DNA of 64,000 bases from Rugamonas apoptosis (GCF_014042355.1 NZ_JACEZU010000001.1:62001-126000), one strand, 5' to 3'. Numbered from the stretch's first letter, positions 36,951 through 47,378 are shown. The notes: a model not told the origin generated them from the sequence alone. Numbers and translations: made by a program.

Positions 36951-38654
36951 CTAGTGGTAATGCCCGGCCAGGCTGGCCACCACCGACAGCAGTTCGGCCG
37001 GGTCCACCGGCTTGGCCAGATGGGACTGGAAGCCAGCCTGCAGGCTGCGCACCCGGTCCTCCGAGCGGGCGAACGCGCTCAAGGCCACCACCGGCCGCAG
37101 GTCGCCGCGCCCGCGCAGGGCGGCGATGAAATCGTAGCCATCCTGGCCCGGCATGCCGATGTCGCAAATGATCACATGCGGATCGCCGCTCGCCACGGCG
37201 GCCAGCGCTTCCGCCACCGAACCGGCGCAAACGGGCTGGGCCTGCTGCTGCACCAGTAACTGCTGCAGCACCCCGCGCGCATCGGGTTCATCGTCCACCA
37301 CCAGCACCCGCAGCCCATCGAGCGCGGGCAACGCCATGGGCGCCTCGGGCCGGTCGTTGGCGCGCTCGCGCACGGCGCCTGCCTCGGCCTCGCCGCGCGC
37401 CCGGATGGGCAGGCTGATGCGGAAAGTGGTGCCCTGCCCGGCGCCGGCGCTGCTGACGCTGATGTGGCCGCCATGCAGTTCGATCAGGTTCCTGGCCACG
37501 GCCAGGCCCACGCCCAGGCCGCCGTGCCGGCGCCGGGTGGACGAATCAGCCTGGCTGAAACGTTCGAACACGAACGGCAGGAAATCCTCCGGGATGCCTT
37601 CACCATTGTCGGCGATGGTCAGCACCATGTGGCTGCCAATCTGGTCCAACTGCAGGCTGATGCGCCCATCCTTGGGCGTGAACTTGACGGCGTTGGTCAG
37701 CAGATTCCACAGCACTTGCTGCAGGCGGGCCGGATCGCCGCTGACCAGGGGCGCGGCCGGGTCGGCCACGCATTCCAGTTCGATGTGCTTCGATTCAGCC
37801 GCCGGCATGATCGATTCCACGGCGGCGCTGATCACCGTGGCCAGTTCCACCGGCTGCATGTCGAGCCGGATCTTGCCCGAGGCGATAGCCGACAGGTCCA
37901 GCAGCTCGTCGATGAGGCGGGTTTGCAGGCGCACGTTGCGGTCGATCACTTCGATGCCCTTGCGCACGATGGCCGCATCGCCACCGTTGCTGTCGAGGAT
38001 CTGGGTCCAGCCGAAGATGGAATTGAGTGGCGTGCGCAATTCGTGCGACAGGGTCAGCAGGAATTCATCCTTCATCAGGCTCACGCGCTCGGCTTCCTTG
38101 CGCCCGGCCCGCTCCTTGACCAGCAGCTCGTTCACTTCGCGCTGGGCGGCCAGCACTTCAGCCGTGCGCTCAGCCACCCGCAATTCCAGGCTTTCGTTCA
38201 GGGCCACCAGCGCCGTCTCGACCCGTTTGCGCTCGGCCAGCTCGCGTTCGCGGTCCTGCAGGGCCTGATTCAACTGGCCCATGCTGGGAATCTGCAACGC
38301 CCTGGGAACAAGCGGCCACAGCAGGACAGCTGTCACGACAGATACGGCGGCCGTGACGGCCTTGAGCAAGGCATCCAGCCAGTAATCGGGATGCCAGATG
38401 GTCCAGATGGCCAGGAAATGGGTGGTGCCGCAAGCGAAAATGAAAGCGGAAAAACAGACGAAGATCCAGGAAAACTGCAAATCGCTGCGTTTGCGCACGA
38501 AATACAGCATGGCCACGGGGATGGTGTAATAGGCGAGCCCGATCATGGCATCGGACAGCACATAGGTCCACAGCAGGTCGGGCGTCCACAAGTAACAATG
38601 CCCATGCGGCATGAAGCCGTCTTCACTGAAGGTATTCGCCAAAAAGCCCAACAT
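36951..38654 (-). CDS. Hybrid histidine kinase with ETR1-like ethylene/copper-binding sensor domain
   Basis: Membrane sensor kinase of 567 residues. The N-terminal part (about 20-118) has three helices that align with plant ETR1 without gaps: LSDAMIGLAYYTIPVAMLYFV and FSAFIFACGTTHFLAIWTIW. Asp35, Tyr42, Ile45, Pro46, Cys75 and His79 match ETR1 Asp25, Tyr32, Ile35, Pro36, Cys65 and His69, the Cu(I)/ethylene pocket. A coiled coil follows (about 125-195), then HisKA (LTLSHELRTPLNS, His204), HATPase (NLLTNAVKFTPKDG, ADNGEGIP, GLGVGLAVARNLIELHGG) and a receiver domain with Asp498 (ICDIGMPGQDGYD). No GAF domain. It is convergent with the giant gene. Its output partner is not adjacent. Confidence 0.93.
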   Translation of the reverse strand: MLGFLANTFSEDGFMPHGHCYLWTPDLLWTYVLSDAMIGLAYYTIPVAMLYFVRKRSDLQFSWIFVCFSAFIFACGTTHFLAIWTIWHPDYWLDALLKAVTAAVSVVTAVLLWPLVPRALQIPSMGQLNQALQDRERELAERKRVETALVALNESLELRVAERTAEVLAAQREVNELLVKERAGRKEAERVSLMKDEFLLTLSHELRTPLNSIFGWTQILDSNGGDAAIVRKGIEVIDRNVRLQTRLIDELLDLSAIASGKIRLDMQPVELATVISAAVESIMPAAESKHIELECVADPAAPLVSGDPARLQQVLWNLLTNAVKFTPKDGRISLQLDQIGSHMVLTIADNGEGIPEDFLPFVFERFSQADSSTRRRHGGLGVGLAVARNLIELHGGHISVSSAGAGQGTTFRISLPIRARGEAEAGAVRERANDRPEAPMALPALDGLRVLVVDDEPDARGVLQQLLVQQQAQPVCAGSVAEALAAVASGDPHVIICDIGMPGQDGYDFIAALRGRGDLRPVVALSAFARSEDRVRSLQAGFQSHLAKPVDPAELLSVVASLAGHYH

Positions 38655-38781
38655 ATGCCGTCTCCGTCTTGTTATTTCCCGCCGGATTGCGCGTTACGTC
38701 TTGCTGCGAATACAGATTGTACTGATTTGTTACGCCCTAAACATAAATTCGGGCAACGGTGTCACAACAACTTGTGGGCGT

Positions 38782-38836
38782 AAAAAAGGGACGTAACCCT
38801 TTTCCGGCGCGGCGGCCGGAAAACGTGTTACGTCCC
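38782..38836 (-). terminator. Two-step hairpin terminator after the DUF971 gene
   Basis: Outer arms GGGACGTAAC (38788-38797) and GTTACGTCCC (38827-38836), inner arms TTTTCCGG and CCGGAAAA (38800-38807, 38816-38823). On the minus strand the long stem is followed by TTTTTTA, so it should end the DUF3683-HIT-DUF971 transcript. The rest of the gap to 38654 is A/T-richer and probably carries the kinase promoter; no gene seen. Confidence 0.75.
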
Positions 38837-38861
38837 CGATTCTTTGATGTGTTAAGTCAGC

Positions 38862-39293
38862 TCAGTGGCGCCCGCCGCAGCCGTGCGACTTGGGTGCTGG
38901 CGCGGCCAGCGTGGCGCCGGGCTCGCGGCCGCTGTCGCCGTCGAAGCCGTTGGCGTGCAGCCGGGCCAGGTAGTCGGCCCACAATTTCTCCTGCTCACGG
39001 CCCAGCTTGTACAGATAGTCCCAGCTGAACAGGCCCGTGTTGTGGCCATCCGTGAAAGTGGGCTGGACCGCGTAGTTACCGACCGGCTCCAGCGCCGTGA
39101 TGCCCACTTCGCGCTTGCCGACTTGCAGCACTTCCTGGCCCGCACCGTGGCCCCGCACTTCGGCCGACGGCGAATACACGCGCAACAGTTCGAACGGGAT
39201 GCTGAAGCTGGCGCCGTCGTCGAAGCTGACGTCGAGCACGCGCGACTTGTTGTGCACCGTCAGGCCGGTGGGCAGTGGAGTGGCTGGACTCAT
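38862..39293 (-). CDS. DUF971-domain protein
   Basis: A 143-residue protein made almost entirely of the DUF971 (gamma-butyrobetaine hydroxylase N-terminal-like) domain: VHNKSRVLDVSFDDGASFSI, PFELLRVYSPSAEVRGHG, VGITALEPVGNYAVQPTF and GHNTGLFSWDYLYKLGRE. In larger proteins this domain binds zinc or carnitine-like ligands; in bacteria it is often next to iron-sulfur or ubi genes. It ends in a short Cys/His tail (KSHGCGGRH). It is the last gene of a leftward operon 14 bases after the HIT gene. Function unknown. Confidence 0.88.
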   Translation of the reverse strand: MSPATPLPTGLTVHNKSRVLDVSFDDGASFSIPFELLRVYSPSAEVRGHGAGQEVLQVGKREVGITALEPVGNYAVQPTFTDGHNTGLFSWDYLYKLGREQEKLWADYLARLHANGFDGDSGREPGATLAAPAPKSHGCGGRH

Positions 39294-39307
39294 GGCGTTC
39301 GTCTCTT

Positions 39308-39760
39308 TCAGCCGCCCAGGCGGGCGACGATATCGGCATGCAGCTGCGGCAGCAGCGCGCGGCGCGCGGCCAGCACGTCCGGCAGCGAGCTGCGCTGGGC
39401 GGCGGCCCAGGTCGGATTAGGGAAATGGGCGTCGTCCAGGTAGCGCGGGATCACATGCCAGTGCACATGCGGCGTCTGGTTGCCGAAGCTGGCCAGGTTG
39501 ATTTTCTCCGGCGTCATGATTTCGCGCTGGGCCAGTTCCACTTGCCACACCACGTCCATGATCCAGTGCCGCTCGCGCGGCAGCAGGTCGCTCAGTTCCT
39601 TCACATGGCCGTTCCAGATCACGCGGCAGTAGCCCGGATACTCGGGCTCGTCCACGGCGATCACGGACACCTGGGCGTCACGCCAGATCAGCGTGCCGGC
39701 CGGCGCCGTGCCGTTTTCCAGCGCGGCGTTCAGCTTGCACAGGTCGCAGCTGCTCGTCAT
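39308..39760 (-). CDS. HIT-family nucleotide hydrolase/transferase
   Basis: A 150-residue histidine-triad protein. The active-site triad [13 protein letters not shown] (about 116-128) is intact. Front residues [18 protein letters not shown] contain a CxxC that may bind zinc. HIT proteins split AMP or other groups from nucleoside monophosphate derivatives; the substrate here is unknown. Its ATG overlaps the TGA of the giant flavoprotein by four bases, so it is translationally coupled to that gene and precedes the DUF971 gene. A linked role in the flavoprotein's pathway is possible but unproven. Confidence 0.87.
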   Translation of the reverse strand: MTSSCDLCKLNAALENGTAPAGTLIWRDAQVSVIAVDEPEYPGYCRVIWNGHVKELSDLLPRERHWIMDVVWQVELAQREIMTPEKINLASFGNQTPHVHWHVIPRYLDDAHFPNPTWAAAQRSSLPDVLAARRALLPQLHADIVARLGG

Positions 39761-42700
39761 ACCAAGACCCTTTCAATACCGCCCTCGTTGGCGCGTTTGA
39801 CATAGTCGGGCATCCAGTTCTCGCCCAGCAGGTGACGGGCGATCTCGACCACGATGTAGTCGGCCGTCGTGCCCGAATCATCATTGTAGCGCGACAAGCC
39901 TTGCAGGCAGGCCGGGCAGCTGGTGAGGATCTTAACGTCGCCGCCAAAGCCATCGGCGCGCAGCTTGTCGGCCCCCTTGACCATTTCCTCTTCCTTGCGG
40001 AACCGGACCTGGGTCGAGATGTCGGGACGGGCCACGGCCAGCGTGCCGGACTCGCCGCAGCAGCGGTCGTTCTTCTCGATCTTGACATGGTCCACGGTCT
40101 CGATCAGCGCGTTGACGGTCTTGCTCGACTCCTGGATCTTCATCGGATTGTGGCAAGGCTCGTGGTACATATAGCGGGTGCCCGTCACGCCTTCCAGCTT
40201 GACCTGTTTTTCCAGCAGATATTCGTGGATGTCCATGATGCGGCAGCCAGGGAAGATCTTCTCGAATTCATAGGTGGCCAGCTGGTCGTAGCAAGTGCCG
40301 CACGACACCAGCACCGTCTTGATGTCCAGATAGTTGAGCGTATTGGCCATGCGGTGGAACAGCACGCGGTTATCCGTCATCATCTTCTCGGCCTTGTCGT
40401 ACTCGCCGCTGCCGCGTTGCGGATAGCCGCAGCACAGGTAGCCCGGCGGCAGCACGGTCTGCACGCCCACTTCCCACAGCATGGCCTGGGTGGCCAGGCC
40501 CACTTGCGAGAACAGGCGCTCGGAACCGCAGCCCGGGAAGTAGAACACGGCTTCCGTATCGGCCGTGGTCTTCTTCGGATCACGGATGATGGGAACGAAC
40601 TTGTTGTCCTCGATGTCGAGCAGGGCGCGGGCCGACTTCTTGGGCAGGTTGCCCGGCATCTTCTTGTTGATGAAGTGGATCACCTGCTCGCGCACGGGCG
40701 CCTTGCCGACGGTCGGCGGCGGCGCCTTGGTCTGCTTCTTGGCGAACTTGGACAGCAGGTCGTGACCCAAACGCTGCGCCTTGTAGCCCCAGCCTATCAT
40801 GGCCGTGCGGGTGGCGTTGATGGTGGCCGGATCGGTCGCGTTCAGGAAGAACATGCCGGCCGCCTTGCCCGGATTGAAGCTCTTCTTGTCCATCTTGCGC
40901 AGCAGGTTGCGCATGTTCATCGACACGTCGCCGAAGTCGATGTTGACCGGGCATGGCGTGACGCACTTGTGGCACACGGTGCAGTGGTCGGCCACGTCCT
41001 CGAACTCTTCCCAGTGCTTGACGGAGATGCCGCGCCGGGTCTGTTCCTCGTACAGGAACGCTTCGATCAGGGACGACGTGGCCAGGATCTTGTCGCGCGG
41101 CGAGTACAGCAGGTTGGCGCGCGGCACGTGGGTCGAGCACACGGGCTTGCACTTGCCGCAGCGCAGGCAGTCCTTGACGCTGTTGGCGATGGCGCCGATA
41201 TCGCTTTGCTGCATGATCAGCGATTCATGGCCCATCAGCCCGAACGATGGCGTGTAGGCATTGCGCAAATCGGCGCCCATGCCGTCCAGGTTCAGCAGCT
41301 TACCCTTGTTGAAGCGGCCTTCCGGATCGATGCGCTGCTTGTAGTCGCGGAATTCGCCGATCTCGTCGTCGGTGAGGAATTCCAGCTTGGTGATGCCGAT
41401 GCCGTGCTCGCCGGAGATGACGCCGTTGAGCGAACGGGCCAGCTTCATGATGCGGGCCACGGCGTGGTGCGCATCCTGCAGCATTTCGTAGTGATCCGAG
41501 TTGACGGGCAGGTTGGTGTGCACGTTGCCATCGCCCGCGTGCATGTGCAGCGCCACGAATACGCGCCCGCGCAGCACGCGCTTGTGGATGGCGGTCGCTT
41601 CGTCCAGGATCAGCTTGAAGGCGGCGCCGTTGAAGATCTGGCGCAGCTGGGCGCGGATTTCCTGCTTCCACGTGATGCGGATGGTACGGTCCTGCACCAC
41701 GTCGAACAGGGTGGCGGTGGGCTGGTCCTGCAGGCGCTGCGCGAACACGGGCGCCAGGCGCTCCAGGCCCAGCGCGGCCAGTTGTTCCGTCACGGCGGCC
41801 AGCGGCTGGTCCAGCTCCTTGAGCAGGAAGGTCCAGCGGGCCGTCACCTGTTCCAGCAGGGCGCTGGCCTGCTGGGCGCGGTCGCCCAGCATTTCTGCGT
41901 CCGTCACACGGTCGTCGGTGGCGTCGTCGCTCTTGCCCACCGGCAAATTGCCGGCCGCGATGAAGGCGGCCAGTTCACCAGCCAGTTCCAGCTTGTTCTT
42001 GATCGACAGCTCGATGTTGATGCGCTCGATGCCGTCCGTGTACTCGCCCATGCGGTTGAGCGGGATCACCACGTCCTCATTGATCTTGAAGGCGTTGGTG
42101 TGCTTGGCGATGGCGGCCGTACGGGCCCGGTCCAGCCAGAATTTCTTGCGCGCTTCCGGGCTCACGGCCACGAAGCCCTCACCGACCCGGGTGTTGGCCA
42201 GACGCACCACTTCCGAGGCGGCCAGGGCCACCGCGTTCTCGTCGTCGCCCACGATGTCGCCGAACAGCGCCATCTTCGGCAGCACGCCGCGCTTGGACTT
42301 GGTGGAATAGCCGACGGCGCGCAGGTAGCGCTCGTCCAGGTGCTCCAGGCCGGCCAGGCGGATGGTGCGGAATTGCTCGCCCTTGGCCGGCAAGCCGTCC
42401 AGGTAATCCTTGATTTCCACGATCGACGGGATGGCGTCGCGCGCCTGGCCGAAGAATTCCAGGCACACGGTACGGGCGTGCTTGGGCATCTTGTGCAGGA
42501 TCCAGCGGGCCGACGTGATCAAGCCGTCGCAGCCTTCCTTCTGGATGCCGGGCAGGCCGGCCAGGAATTTGTCCGTCACGTCCTTGCCCAGGCCTTCCTT
42601 GCGGAATTTACGGCCGGCGATTTCCAGCGTCTCGGTCTTGAACGGCTCGCCCTTGGCTTCGCCGCGGCCATTCGGATGGGTCCATTCCAGCTTGAACTTG

Positions 42701-43779
42701 GCGACGGGCGCGTCGTGGATCTTGGACAGGTTGTGCTCGATCCGGGTCACTTCCAGCCAGTCGCCGTTCGGGTCGACCATGCGCCAGGAGGCCAGGTTGT
42801 CGAGCGCGGTGCCCCACAGCACGGCTTTCTTGCCGCCCGCGTTCATGGCGATGTTGCCGCCGATGCAGGAGGCGTGCGCCGACGTGGGGTCGACGGCGAA
42901 CACGAAACCGGCCTTCTCGGCCGCTTCCGACACCTTGTTGGTGATCACGCCGGCGCCCGTGTAGATGGTCGCGTATTCGTGGTCCAGGCCCGGCAGCACC
43001 CGCATTTCCACGGCGCCCATGTTGAGCAGCTTTTCCGTGTTGATGACGGCCGACATGGGCGTCAGCGGAATGGCGCCGCCCGTGTAGCCGGTGCCGCCGC
43101 CGCGCGGGATGATGGTCAGCCCCAGCTCGATACAACCCTTGACCAGGCCGGCCATTTCATCTTCCGTGTCCGGCGTGAGCACCACGAACGGGTATTCCAC
43201 GCGCCAGTCGGTGGCGTCCGTCACGTGCGCCACGCGCGACATGCCGTCGAACTTGATGTTGTGTTTTTCCGTGTAGCGGCCCAGCACCTTGGTGGTGCGC
43301 TTGCGCAAGTCCCAGGTCTGGCGGAATTCCTCGCCGAAATCAGCCACGGCCTTGCCGGCCGCCTTCAGCAGCTGCTCCACGTTGGCGCTGCGGCGGCGGG
43401 CCACGTCGGCCGCCTCGCCCGCCTCGGTGGTATCGACCTGCAGGCGGCGCTTGTCCACTTCCGCCAGGCGGTGATGCAGGGCGTCGATCAATTCCTGGCG
43501 CCGCTTGGGATTGTCCAGCATGTCGTCCTGGAGGTAGGGATTGCGCCGTACCACCCAGATATCGCCCAGCACTTCATACAGCATGCGGGCCGAGCGGCCC
43601 GTCTGGCGCGCGCCGCGCAGCTCGTCGAGCAGACGCCAGGAGTCTTCGCCCAACAGCCGGATGACGATTTCGCGATCGGAAAACGACGTGTAGTTGTAGG
43701 GGATTTCGCGCAGCCGGGTAGGCGCGGGACCATGGGGCGTTTCGGCGAGCAAAGCTTGGAGTTGTGCTGGGGCATTCAT
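39757..43779 (-). CDS. Fused FAD-linked oxidase / iron-sulfur oxidoreductase with DUF3683
   Basis: A 1340-residue GlcD/GlcF-like fusion expected to oxidise a D-2-hydroxy acid (D-lactate or glycolate) and pass electrons to the quinone pool. Order: DUF3683 (about 20-140), FAD-binding PCMH domain ([19 protein letters not shown], about 219-237), FAD-oxidase C-terminal domain (to about 830; [27 protein letters not shown]-type [14 protein letters not shown]), two 4Fe-4S sites ([25 protein letters not shown], about 871-945), and two CCG domains ([10 protein letters not shown] with [24 protein letters not shown] with CCGESGT). The substrate is not fixed by sequence. It leads a three-gene operon with HIT and DUF971. 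Confidence 0.9.
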   Translation of the reverse strand: MNAPAQLQALLAETPHGPAPTRLREIPYNYTSFSDREIVIRLLGEDSWRLLDELRGARQTGRSARMLYEVLGDIWVVRRNPYLQDDMLDNPKRRQELIDALHHRLAEVDKRRLQVDTTEAGEAADVARRRSANVEQLLKAAGKAVADFGEEFRQTWDLRKRTTKVLGRYTEKHNIKFDGMSRVAHVTDATDWRVEYPFVVLTPDTEDEMAGLVKGCIELGLTIIPRGGGTGYTGGAIPLTPMSAVINTEKLLNMGAVEMRVLPGLDHEYATIYTGAGVITNKVSEAAEKAGFVFAVDPTSAHASCIGGNIAMNAGGKKAVLWGTALDNLASWRMVDPNGDWLEVTRIEHNLSKIHDAPVAKFKLEWTHPNGRGEAKGEPFKTETLEIAGRKFRKEGLGKDVTDKFLAGLPGIQKEGCDGLITSARWILHKMPKHARTVCLEFFGQARDAIPSIVEIKDYLDGLPAKGEQFRTIRLAGLEHLDERYLRAVGYSTKSKRGVLPKMALFGDIVGDDENAVALAASEVVRLANTRVGEGFVAVSPEARKKFWLDRARTAAIAKHTNAFKINEDVVIPLNRMGEYTDGIERINIELSIKNKLELAGELAAFIAAGNLPVGKSDDATDDRVTDAEMLGDRAQQASALLEQVTARWTFLLKELDQPLAAVTEQLAALGLERLAPVFAQRLQDQPTATLFDVVQDRTIRITWKQEIRAQLRQIFNGAAFKLILDEATAIHKRVLRGRVFVALHMHAGDGNVHTNLPVNSDHYEMLQDAHHAVARIMKLARSLNGVISGEHGIGITKLEFLTDDEIGEFRDYKQRIDPEGRFNKGKLLNLDGMGADLRNAYTPSFGLMGHESLIMQQSDIGAIANSVKDCLRCGKCKPVCSTHVPRANLLYSPRDKILATSSLIEAFLYEEQTRRGISVKHWEEFEDVADHCTVCHKCVTPCPVNIDFGDVSMNMRNLLRKMDKKSFNPGKAAGMFFLNATDPATINATRTAMIGWGYKAQRLGHDLLSKFAKKQTKAPPPTVGKAPVREQVIHFINKKMPGNLPKKSARALLDIEDNKFVPIIRDPKKTTADTEAVFYFPGCGSERLFSQVGLATQAMLWEVGVQTVLPPGYLCCGYPQRGSGEYDKAEKMMTDNRVLFHRMANTLNYLDIKTVLVSCGTCYDQLATYEFEKIFPGCRIMDIHEYLLEKQVKLEGVTGTRYMYHEPCHNPMKIQESSKTVNALIETVDHVKIEKNDRCCGESGTLAVARPDISTQVRFRKEEEMVKGADKLRADGFGGDVKILTSCPACLQGLSRYNDDSGTTADYIVVEIARHLLGENWMPDYVKRANEGGIERVLV

Positions 43780-43848
43780 TGAGATTGGACGTGTAAACTG
43801 AACCCGGGAGGGTCATTCTATCGTATTGCGCCGCACCACGCCGGAACA

Positions 43849-43867
43849 CCCTTAGCCTCGCTAAGGG
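43849..43867 (-). other. Hairpin in the gap upstream of the DUF3683 gene
   Basis: CCCTTAGC and GCTAAGGG form an 8-bp stem with a 3-base loop, 70 bases before the flavoprotein ATG. Without a T-run it is a weak terminator for the YqaA-like gene or an element in the flavoprotein leader. The A/T-rich 43890-43975 part of the gap likely holds its promoter. Confidence 0.45.
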
Positions 43868-44002
43868 CTATTCGTGACGTGCGATACCGAAATTAATTTG
43901 CAAAATAACGGGATCGTTGGCACGTTTTCGCAAATACCCATTACGCAGACAAATATTATTCCGCATTTGAGATGGATTGCGAAATGACGTTTGCCACCAA
44001 AA

Positions 44003-44494
44003 TCAGCCCAGCAAGGCGCCGAACCGGTGCCACCAGCCGTCAGGGACGTACAACAAGGCCGTCGTCATGCAAATATACCGCGCCAGCTTGCCGGCCGCCA
44101 TATACGCCACGCTGGGCCAGAACGGCAGGCGCAACCAGCCCGCCAGCGTGCACAGGGGATCGCCCACGCCGGGCAGCCAGGACAGCAACATGGTCTTGGC
44201 GCCGTAACGCTCCAGCCAGTGGAACCAGCGGCTTTCGCGCTCGGCCGCGAAACTCTCCTTGGCCTGGTAGCCCATCCAGTAATCGACCACGCCGCCCAGG
44301 GTGTTACCCAGCGTGGCCACCAGCACCACCGGCACGAACAGGGCGCCATTGGCCTTGATGACGGCGAACACGGCCGGTTCCGAGCCCAGCGGCAACAAGG
44401 TGGCGGAGACAAAGCTGACCAGGAACACGGACGTGAGCCCCACTTCGGGGGCGGCCAATACGTGCAGCAGCCAGCTGATGGCGGTAGCGATCAT
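44003..44494 (-). CDS. YqaA-type DedA/SNARE-associated membrane protein
   Basis: A 163-residue inner-membrane protein with about four hydrophobic helices (VGLTSVFLVSFVSATLLPLG, FVPVVLVATLGNTLGGVVDY, TMLLSWLPGVGDPLCTLAGW). LPLGSEPAVFAVI and GNTLGGVVDYWMG are the DedA/VTT signatures, where the acidic and arginine residues matter in larger members. DedA proteins flip polyprenyl phosphate lipids or keep envelope balance; the small YqaA branch is unassigned. It is divergent from ilvA. The 205-base gap between them holds the ilvA leader, with no clear leader peptide for attenuation. Confidence 0.82.
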   Translation of the reverse strand: MIATAISWLLHVLAAPEVGLTSVFLVSFVSATLLPLGSEPAVFAVIKANGALFVPVVLVATLGNTLGGVVDYWMGYQAKESFAAERESRWFHWLERYGAKTMLLSWLPGVGDPLCTLAGWLRLPFWPSVAYMAAGKLARYICMTTALLYVPDGWWHRFGALLG

Positions 44495-44699
44495 CGTGAT
44501 TTTGAAAAGGGCGAAAGGTGTCCATTATAATTAAGCTCACCCGTTCAGCAGTACCAAGGAACAGTCCGGCCGTGCGCCCACCCGCGCCACGCCGGCACAC
44601 TGCCGCCCCCGGTCACCCGCCGGACAGTGACAAGTCTTTGCATCGACCGCACCGGACTGGCATCCCCAGCCTGGCCCAGAATCATTTTGTTTGCAGACT

Positions 44700-46235
44700 A
44701 TGACTATCGACTACCTGAAGAAGATCCTGACCGCCCGCGTCTACGACGTCGCCGCCGAAACCCCGCTGGAACTGGCCCCCACGCTGTCGCAGCGTTACGC
44801 CAACCAGATTTATTTCAAGCGCGAGGACATGCAGAGCGTGTTCAGCTTCAAGATTCGGGGCGCCTACAACAAGATGGCCCATCTGAGCGACGCGCAGCGC
44901 AAGCGCGGCGTCATTTGCGCCTCGGCCGGCAACCACGCCCAGGGCGTGGCGCTGTCGGCCGCACGCATGGGTTGCCGGGCCGTGATCGTGATGCCCACCA
45001 CCACCCCGCTGGTGAAAGTGGACGCTGTCAAGGCGCGCGGCGGCGCGGACGTGGAAGTGGTGCTGCACGGCGAGTCGTACACGGACGCCTACAACCACGC
45101 GCTGCAACTGGAAAAAGAACAGAAACTGACCTTCGTGCACCCGTTCGACGATCCCGAAGTGATCGCCGGCCAGGGCACCATCGGCATGGAGATCCTGCGC
45201 CAGCATGCCGGCCCCATCCACGCCATCTTCGTGCCGATCGGTGGCGGCGGCCTGATCTCGGGCATCGCCGCCTACGTCAAGCAGATCCGTCCCGACATCA
45301 AGATCATCGGCGTGCAAAGCCTGGATTCGGACGCCATGGCCCGCAGCCTGAAGGCGGGCGAGCGCGTCACGCTGGCCGACGTGGGCCTGTTCGCCGACGG
45401 CACGGCCGTCCGCCTGGCCGGCGAGGAAACCTTCCGCCTGTGCCAGCAGTTCGTGGACGACGTGATCCTGGTCGACACGGACGCCATCTGCGCCGCCATC
45501 AAGGACGTGTTCACCGACACCCGCAGCATCCTGGAACCATCGGGCGCGCTGGCCGTCGCCGGCGCCAAGGCTTATGTGGAACGGGCCGCGCTGACCAAGG
45601 AACCGATCGAGAACGCGACCCTGATCACGGTGGCCAGCGGCGCCAACATGAACTTCGACCGGCTGCGCTTCGTGGCCGAACGCGCCGAGCTGGGCGAAGC
45701 GCGCGAAGCCGTGTTCGCCGTCACCATGCCGGAACAGCGCGGCAGCTTCAAGCGCTTCTGCTCCTTGATCGGCCCGCGCAACGTGACCGAGTTCAACTAC
45801 CGCATCAGCGACCAGGACCAGGCCCACGTGTTCGTCGGCATCCAGATCGCCGACCGCGGCGAATCCGGCGTGGTGGCCCGCAAGTTCGAGCAGAACGATT
45901 TCCGCACGCTGGACTTGACGCATGACGAGCTGGCCAAGGCCCACATCCGCCACCTGGTGGGCGGCAAGAGCACCCTGGCGCAGGACGAGATCCTGTACCG
46001 CTTCGAGTTCCCCGAGCGTCCCGGTGCGCTGATGCGCTTCCTCGACAGCATGGCGCCGAACTGGAACATCTCGCTGTGCCACTACCGCAGCCAGGGCGGC
46101 GACGTGGGCCGCATCCTGATCGGTTTGCAAGTGCCGCCCGAGGAAATGGGCGAATTCTCGCGCTTCCTCACCACGCTGGGCTACCGCTACTGGGACGAGA
46201 CGGCCAACCCCGTCTACAAGCTGTTCCTGGGCTGA
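44700..46235 (+). CDS. ilvA: Threonine ammonia-lyase, biosynthetic (IlvA)
   Basis: PLP enzyme that deaminates threonine to 2-oxobutanoate, first step to isoleucine. From the ATG at 44700 it is 511 residues, the length of the allosteric form. [14 protein letters not shown] near 47-60 carries the PLP lysine; [17 protein letters not shown] and [14 protein letters not shown] are the phosphate-binding loops. After about 330, two ACT-like regulatory domains follow (FSLCSLIGPR... replaced here by [20 protein letters not shown], and [38 protein letters not shown]), expected to sense isoleucine and valine. No attenuator was recognised upstream. Confidence 0.95.
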   Translation: MTIDYLKKILTARVYDVAAETPLELAPTLSQRYANQIYFKREDMQSVFSFKIRGAYNKMAHLSDAQRKRGVICASAGNHAQGVALSAARMGCRAVIVMPTTTPLVKVDAVKARGGADVEVVLHGESYTDAYNHALQLEKEQKLTFVHPFDDPEVIAGQGTIGMEILRQHAGPIHAIFVPIGGGGLISGIAAYVKQIRPDIKIIGVQSLDSDAMARSLKAGERVTLADVGLFADGTAVRLAGEETFRLCQQFVDDVILVDTDAICAAIKDVFTDTRSILEPSGALAVAGAKAYVERAALTKEPIENATLITVASGANMNFDRLRFVAERAELGEAREAVFAVTMPEQRGSFKRFCSLIGPRNVTEFNYRISDQDQAHVFVGIQIADRGESGVVARKFEQNDFRTLDLTHDELAKAHIRHLVGGKSTLAQDEILYRFEFPERPGALMRFLDSMAPNWNISLCHYRSQGGDVGRILIGLQVPPEEMGEFSRFLTTLGYRYWDETANPVYKLFLG

Positions 46236-46242
46236 TGCCTTT

Positions 46243-46266
46243 GGGGGACGCCGCAACGCGTCCCCC
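46243..46266 (+). terminator. Terminator-like hairpin after ilvA
   Basis: GGGGGACGC and GCGTCCCCC form a perfect 9-bp stem with loop CGCAAC, seven bases beyond the ilvA stop. The T-run is weak (CCTCCCTTTC), so termination may be partial. Confidence 0.6.
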
Positions 46267-46336
46267 GTCCTCCCTTTCGGCATGGCCGCCGCCGATGCGC
46301 TACCATGCGCCTTTGCACATCGATTTTCTCACCGCC

Positions 46337-47179
46337 ATGACCAATACCGCCGACCTCGCCGACCTGTCGCCGCTGGGCAAAACCTCCGCCTACCGCACCG
46401 ACTACGCGCCTGAATTGCTGTTCCCTATTCCACGCCAGGGCAAGCGCGATGAACTGGGCCTGCAAGGCACGCTGCCGTTCTTCGGGGTCGACATCTGGAA
46501 CGCCTATGAACTGTCGTGGCTGAACCAGCGCGGCAAGCCGCAAGTGGCCATCGCCCGCTTCACGGTGCCGGCCGATTCCCCCAACATCATCGAGTCGAAA
46601 TCGTTCAAGCTGTACCTGAACTCGTTCAACCAGACCCGGCTCGACAGCCCGGAAGCGCTCAAAGCCTTGCTGCAAAAGGACTTGTCGGCCGGCTTCGGCG
46701 CCAGCGTGCACGTGCTGCTGACCTTGCCCGACGCTTTCGCCAGCATCACCATGGGGGAACTGGAAGGCACGCTGCTGGACCGGCTGGACGTGGAGATCGA
46801 CCAGTATCGCCCCGCGCCTGAACTGCTCAAGGCCAACCATGACGAGTTGCCGGTCGAGGAAACCCTGGTGTCGCACCTGCTCAAGTCCAACTGCCTGGTG
46901 ACGGGCCAGCCGGACTGGGCCAGTGTGCAGATCCACTATTGCGGCGCCCAGATCGACCAGGAAAGCCTGCTCAAATACCTGATCGGTTTCCGCGACCACA
47001 ACGAATTCCACGAACAATGCGTGGAGCGCATCTTCACCGACATCCTGCGCCAGTGCGCGCCCCAGCAACTGGCCGTGTACGCGCGCTACACCCGGCGCGG
47101 CGGCCTCGATATCAACCCCTGGCGCAGCAATTTCAGCAGCGCCCATCGCCCGCCCAACCTGCGCGGCGCGCGCCAATAA
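46337..47179 (+). CDS. queF: NADPH-dependent 7-cyano-7-deazaguanine reductase
   Basis: Reduces preQ0 to preQ1 in queuosine synthesis. The 280-residue length and two-half structure match the long (E. coli YqcD-type) form. [20 protein letters not shown] is the QueF motif; the catalytic cysteine is in [21 protein letters not shown] (Cys near 186), with [20 protein letters not shown] behind it, and the end is [12 protein letters not shown] start at the ATG at 46337 ([10 protein letters not shown]) as the closest to family length. It follows ilvA by about 100 bases. No preQ1 riboswitch is visible in that gap. Confidence 0.95.
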   Translation: MTNTADLADLSPLGKTSAYRTDYAPELLFPIPRQGKRDELGLQGTLPFFGVDIWNAYELSWLNQRGKPQVAIARFTVPADSPNIIESKSFKLYLNSFNQTRLDSPEALKALLQKDLSAGFGASVHVLLTLPDAFASITMGELEGTLLDRLDVEIDQYRPAPELLKANHDELPVEETLVSHLLKSNCLVTGQPDWASVQIHYCGAQIDQESLLKYLIGFRDHNEFHEQCVERIFTDILRQCAPQQLAVYARYTRRGGLDINPWRSNFSSAHRPPNLRGARQ

Positions 47180-47199
47180 GCCTCAACCAGCGCGCACCA

Positions 47200-47223
47200 G
47201 CGCCAGCGCGTTTGCGCTGGCGC
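47200..47223 (+). terminator. Hairpin after queF
   Basis: GCGCCAGCGC and GCGCTGGCGC form a perfect 10-bp stem with loop GTTT, 21 bases past the queF stop. No T-run follows. Confidence 0.6.
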
Positions 47224-47378
47224 AACAGCGCGCACGCCAGCCATGGCGCGGCGCGCACCTGTCCGGGGAAAGTAATATAATTTTCAATCAGACAATAAAC
47301 TTCGGCGTATGATGTGAACAACGGGCTGCGCGATGCCCCGCCGATGATGTGGTTGGCACTATTGCAGTGAAAGCGGGA

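Noticed and set aside
39832..43782. Plus-strand frame of 1316 codons opposite the DUF3683 gene
   Set aside because: The minus-strand gene has clear FAD, 4Fe-4S and CCG motifs; the plus frame is His/Gln/Arg-rich with no motif.
46236..46336. preQ1 riboswitch before queF
   Set aside because: The 100-base gap holds only the ilvA hairpin and GC-rich sequence; no aptamer-like A-rich tail.
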